Shown piece after piece: positions 61,601 to 64,000 of a stretch of 64,000 nucleotides of DNA. Every line of letters begins with the position of its first letter. Position 1 is the stretch's first letter. Source of the DNA: Sporosarcina sp. Marseille-Q4943 (GTDB lineage Bacteria > Bacillota > Bacilli > Bacillales_A > Planococcaceae); contig NZ_OX031157.1 in assembly GCF_943736995.1 (NCBI RefSeq), forward strand, positions 868,001 through 932,000. The letters run 5' to 3'. The notes under the pieces were generated by a model. It searched no databases and was not told the origin of the DNA. It saw only the letters and a program-made list of their open reading frames with translations. Both the position numbers and the translations under genes were made by a program.

Positions 61601-62492
61601 ACTCTTTCCCCACCTTTGCGATGAAAATGTCTTGCAAGGAAGGCTCTTCAATCTCAAAATGACGGATTGGCCCCGCTTGCAATGCTGCTGCCAGCAAGTC
61701 GTTCGCGACCGCTTCCTCCTCAATTTGGAAGACGGCCCCTTCCACCGAATGAGCGACGGAAATAATTCCTCGCACGTTGTCGAGTGCTTTCAAATCATAG
61801 TCGGATCGGATGCGCACATTTTGTCTGCCAAACGACCGCTTCACATCACGCAGCGAACCGTTCACGATTTGCTTGCCATGATGGATGATGCTTAACTTCT
61901 CACATAACTCTTCTACATGGTCCATCCGGTGGCTTGAGAAGAGGATTGTTGCTCCGTTATTCCTGAAATCGATAATTGCCTTCTTCAACATTTCGACGTT
62001 CACCGGATCGAGCCCGGAAAACGGTTCGTCAAGGATGAGCAGCTTCGGATTGTGCATGAGTGCAGCGATGACTTGGATCTTCTGCTGATTCCCTTTTGAC
62101 AACTCCTCCACTTTTTTGTTCTTGTTTTGCGACACTTCGAAACGGTCCAGCCAATAATCGATCGCCTTCTTGGCATCGGCCTTTTTCATCCCTCGTAGCT
62201 CACCGAGGAAAATGAGCTGATCTTCCACTTTCATTTTCGGATAAAGTCCCCGTTCTTCCGGCAAATAGCCGATTTCAGGGCTCGTTGCGTAGGAAATTGT
62301 CTTACCGTTCCATGTGATATGTCCTTCATTGGCGTTCAATAATCCTAAAATCATTCGGAACGTAGTCGTTTTGCCCGCTCCATTTGCACCTAGGAAACCG
62401 TACATTGAACCCTTCTCCACAGTCAGATTCAAGTGATCCACCGCGGTGAATTCCCCGAACCGCTTCGTTACGTTTTCAAGTTGTAATGACAT
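61593..62492 (-). CDS. ABC transporter ATPase (YhaQ/NatA-like)
   Basis: ATPase of 299 residues: GANGAGKTTT, signature LSKGNQQKIQV, Walker B LLILDEPFSGLDP and H-loop FSSHRMD. It drives the YhaP-like permease. The C-terminal extension (about 220-299) is usual in this family. ATG 62492 follows GGGAGAA. Confidence 0.9.
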   Translation of the reverse strand: MSLQLENVTKRFGEFTAVDHLNLTVEKGSMYGFLGANGAGKTTTFRMILGLLNANEGHITWNGKTISYATSPEIGYLPEERGLYPKMKVEDQLIFLGELRGMKKADAKKAIDYWLDRFEVSQNKNKKVEELSKGNQQKIQVIAALMHNPKLLILDEPFSGLDPVNVEMLKKAIIDFRNNGATILFSSHRMDHVEELCEKLSIIHHGKQIVNGSLRDVKRSFGRQNVRIRSDYDLKALDNVRGIISVAHSVEGAVFQIEEEAVANDLLAAALQAGPIRHFEIEEPSLQDIFIAKVGKEYA

Positions 62493-62554
62493 GTTTTTCT
62501 CCCTTCCCTTTTCAGCCTTCACTCTTCTACGTGTTTCATAGGTAAATAGTTTCG

Positions 62555-62701
62555 TTACATTCTCCTATTCATAATGAGAACTCCGATGCCATATGAAAAG
62601 AGCATTACTCCATATGCCGATGCCGTAAGTAGGAATGCTATAAACAATACGATGCCTGCTCCCGTACTAAACCCTGCTAAACTCTCGACTGATGGAACCA
62701 T
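62555..62701 (-). CDS. Small membrane peptide in the XRE operon
   Basis: Peptide of 48 residues starting MVPSVESLAGFSTGAG, with two close hydrophobic stretches (about 14-29 and 31-44). GGAAAGAG lies 8 nt before ATG 62701. It lies 19 nt after the DUF membrane gene on the same strand, so it is the third gene of the XRE operon. No family is recognised. Confidence 0.55.
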   Translation of the reverse strand: MVPSVESLAGFSTGAGIVLFIAFLLTASAYGVMLFSYGIGVLIMNRRM

Positions 62702-62719
62702 AGTTTTCTCTCTTTCCGA

Positions 62720-63037
62720 TTAATGATGTTTGTTTACAATCGCTGCTCCTACTACCCAGGAGAGCATATGAATAAACCACAGCGCGGTTAAGATAAAAAA
62801 TGCCAATTTTGCTCCTTCAACAATCATGACGATGAACCATGCAATTAAAATTGCAACGGTCATCACCTTCCAAGAGATTGATCTCGCGTGTCGATGAAGA
62901 TTTTTATACCTTTCATCAAATAACCGCTCCTTCTTCCCTTTTTTCCAAGTAAAATAATGCACGATTCCCCATATGACTAAGCCGAGTGGCAAGCCAGCCA
63001 AAAACGCCCAAATATCAAATCCTTCGTACATCTTCAA
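62720..63037 (-). CDS. Two-to-four-helix membrane protein
   Basis: Protein of 105 residues with helices at about 10-28, 55-70 and 75-97 and a basic loop (KKGKKERLFDERYKNLHRHARS). It is like the DUF2178-type proteins that follow YozG-like regulators in Bacillales. It overlaps the regulator gene by 4 nt, so the two are coupled. The role is unknown. Confidence 0.7.
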   Translation of the reverse strand: MKMYEGFDIWAFLAGLPLGLVIWGIVHYFTWKKGKKERLFDERYKNLHRHARSISWKVMTVAILIAWFIVMIVEGAKLAFFILTALWFIHMLSWVVGAAIVNKHH

Positions 63038-63231
63038 ACCTCCTCCGGCTGAAAAATATCTTCAATACGGCAATTAAAGAGCTTCGCAATTTTAAATGCC
63101 AAAATCAACGATGGATTATATCTTCCTTTTTCTAGAGAGATGATCGTCTGCCTCGACACTTCCAACTTTTCCGCAAGATCATCCTGCGTCCATCCCATTG
63201 CTGTCCGCATTTCCTTAATCAAGTTATTCAG
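63034..63231 (-). CDS. XRE-family transcriptional regulator (YozG-like)
   Basis: Protein of about 65 residues that is nearly all helix-turn-helix (WTQDDLAEKLEVSRQTIISLEKGRYNPS). The common start would be TTG 63222, but GGGGGAG lies 16 nt before it and only 7 nt before an in-frame CTG (63231), which adds MNN to the protein, so CTG may be the real start. Tandem GTAAAG-N4-CTTTAC palindromes over the promoter are likely its own operator. Confidence 0.8.
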   Translation of the reverse strand: MNNLIKEMRTAMGWTQDDLAEKLEVSRQTIISLEKGRYNPSLILAFKIAKLFNCRIEDIFQPEEV

Positions 63232-63252
63232 TTACATGCTCCCCCTTTCAAT

Positions 63253-63312
63253 GTAAAGGTCGCTTTACGTAAAGGTTACTTTACTATATACGTAATGTCA
63301 AGTAAACTTTAC
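63253..63312 (-). promoter_or_regulatory. Tandem operator and promoter of the XRE operon
   Basis: GTAAAGGTCGCTTTAC (63253-63268) and GTAAAGGTTACTTTAC (63269-63284) are perfect-armed palindromes set end to end, and a third partial copy GTAAACTTTAC lies at 63302-63312. On the minus strand TTGACA and TAACCT with a 17-bp spacer lie between the third and first copies. A dimeric regulator could sit on each palindrome and block the promoter. Confidence 0.75.
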
Positions 63313-63360
63313 AATACATTTTTCGAAATGAATAACTATTCATTTTTCATGCTTTCATAG

Positions 63361-63366
63361 TATAAT
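63361..63366 (+). promoter_or_regulatory. -10 element of the YhzD-like gene
   Basis: TATAAT, which overlaps the ATG at 63365, so that ATG lies upstream of the transcript start and cannot begin translation. Confidence 0.6.
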
Positions 63367-63394
63367 GGAGAAAAGGGACGGAAGGATGAGCAGC

Positions 63395-63580
63395 TTGAGA
63401 ACTTATAAATTAACAGCGTATGAAAAGACAGGAAAGTTAATTACGGAAGAAACGTTCACGGCAGAGAATGATGAATCGGCAAAAGAAAAAGGCCATGCTT
63501 TGCTCGAAGAAAAGAATCTTCTTGAACAAACGCATCGCCTTGCTTCGCCTGCTGGAAAGCTATTGTTGTTTCATGTTTGA
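63395..63580 (+). CDS. YhzD-like small protein
   Basis: Protein of 61 residues (MRTYKLTAYEKTGKL..) with a C-terminal SPAGKLLLFHV that fits the YhzD family of Bacillales, role unknown. TTG 63395 is chosen because GGAAGG lies 9 nt upstream and the alternative ATGs at 63365 and 63386 overlap the -10 or lack spacing. Confidence 0.65.
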   Translation: MRTYKLTAYEKTGKLITEETFTAENDESAKEKGHALLEEKNLLEQTHRLASPAGKLLLFHV

Positions 63581-63668
63581 TACGAATCGGCATCTGCAAT
63601 AAAATTTGGCTACCCTCATGCTGCTATGATATGTTAATTGAGCAAGCTACAGTATGGAGGTGCTTCAC

Positions 63669-64000
63669 TTGAACATCGCACTTATTGCCCATGATCAGAA
63701 AAAAGATGAAATGGTGAATTTCACGATTGCGTACAAACATGTATTTTCAAAATACGAGCTCTATGCAACGGGTACAACTGGCAAACGGATCATGAAGGAG
63801 ACAGGCCTTCACGTTAACCGAATGATGTCCGGACCGCTTGGCGGGGATCAGCAGATCGGATCGATGGTCGCTACAGGAAAGTTGGACTTGATCATCTTCT
63901 TCCGCGACCCGTTGACAGCCCAACCTCATGAACCTGACGTCAGTGCGTTGCTGCGTCTTTGTGATGTATATGGAATACCGCTCGCGACAAATATCGCGAC
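63669..64000 (+). CDS. mgsA: Methylglyoxal synthase, 3' end outside the window
   Basis: The first 110 residues of the enzyme that makes methylglyoxal from dihydroxyacetone phosphate. [43 protein letters not shown] (with the catalytic Asp) and [15 protein letters not shown] are diagnostic. TTG 63669 follows GGAGGTG. The gene is cut at 64000. Confidence 0.95.
   Translation, partial: MNIALIAHDQKKDEMVNFTIAYKHVFSKYELYATGTTGKRIMKETGLHVNRMMSGPLGGDQQIGSMVATGKLDLIIFFRDPLTAQPHEPDVSALLRLCDVYGIPLATNIA

Overview
The window comes from a low-GC Gram-positive bacterium of the Bacillales, most like Sporosarcina or a close relative in the Planococcaceae. The gene order ssrA-smpB-rnr-est-secG-eno-gpmI-tpiA-pgk-gap-cggR, then clpP, crh-whiA-yvcK-rapZ, trxB, lgt-hprK and uvrBA, and finally ecsAB, hit, trpP, hpr, prsA and yhaMNO, follows the Bacillus subtilis backbone. 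The YjcZ-type peptide, Crh, CggR, Hpr and PrsA fit a spore-forming Bacillales. The genus is an inference from proteins and repeats only.

Positions 1-11,460 are accessory DNA stacked downstream of the 3' end of the tmRNA gene (ssrA, 11466-11826, minus). Two broken ssrA relatives (3558-3860 and 6765-7045) lie in the same orientation, each with its own terminator. Between them are a PD-(D/E)XK-like protein, a large orphan protein with a C-terminal membrane anchor, a 36-residue holin-like type I toxin with a probable antisense RNA, a MORN-repeat protein paired with a small membrane protein, the tail of a tyrosine recombinase, and a proBA operon under a T-box plus an aminotransferase. Matching 13-bp sequences from the tmRNA 3' end (4322-4334 and 6759-6771) frame a 2.4-kb relic element carrying the recombinase remnant.

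Positions 11,930-23,600 (minus) hold trans-translation and RNA decay (smpB, rnr), an esterase, secG and the lower-glycolysis operon under CggR, with a CggR operator-like site before cggR. A LemA/TPM pair follows, then a 21-bp minisatellite split by a damaged IS3-family element, then clpP with a CtsR site and a divergent tRNA-Arg(CCG).

Positions 28,000-49,500 (mostly minus) run crh, whiA, yvcK, rapZ, a NUDIX gene, trxB, a TPR gene, an acetyltransferase, ppaX, a transporter-like gene, lgt and hprK, so HPr kinase, its target Crh and the pyrophosphatase of the same cycle are close together. After a plus-strand amidase and a DoxX-like gene come a DUF4097 protein, uvrA and uvrB (with a LexA box), an IDEAL-domain protein and ecsAB.

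Positions 49,500-64,000 carry hit, trpP (with a run of NAG triplets over its ribosome-binding site), a YtxH protein, an AT-rich patch of orphan genes, hpr, prsA, the yhaO-yhaN-yhaM operon, an ABC exporter pair, an XRE regulator operon with tandem palindromic operators, a YhzD-like gene and the start of mgsA. Several families of short palindromic repeats are scattered between genes.
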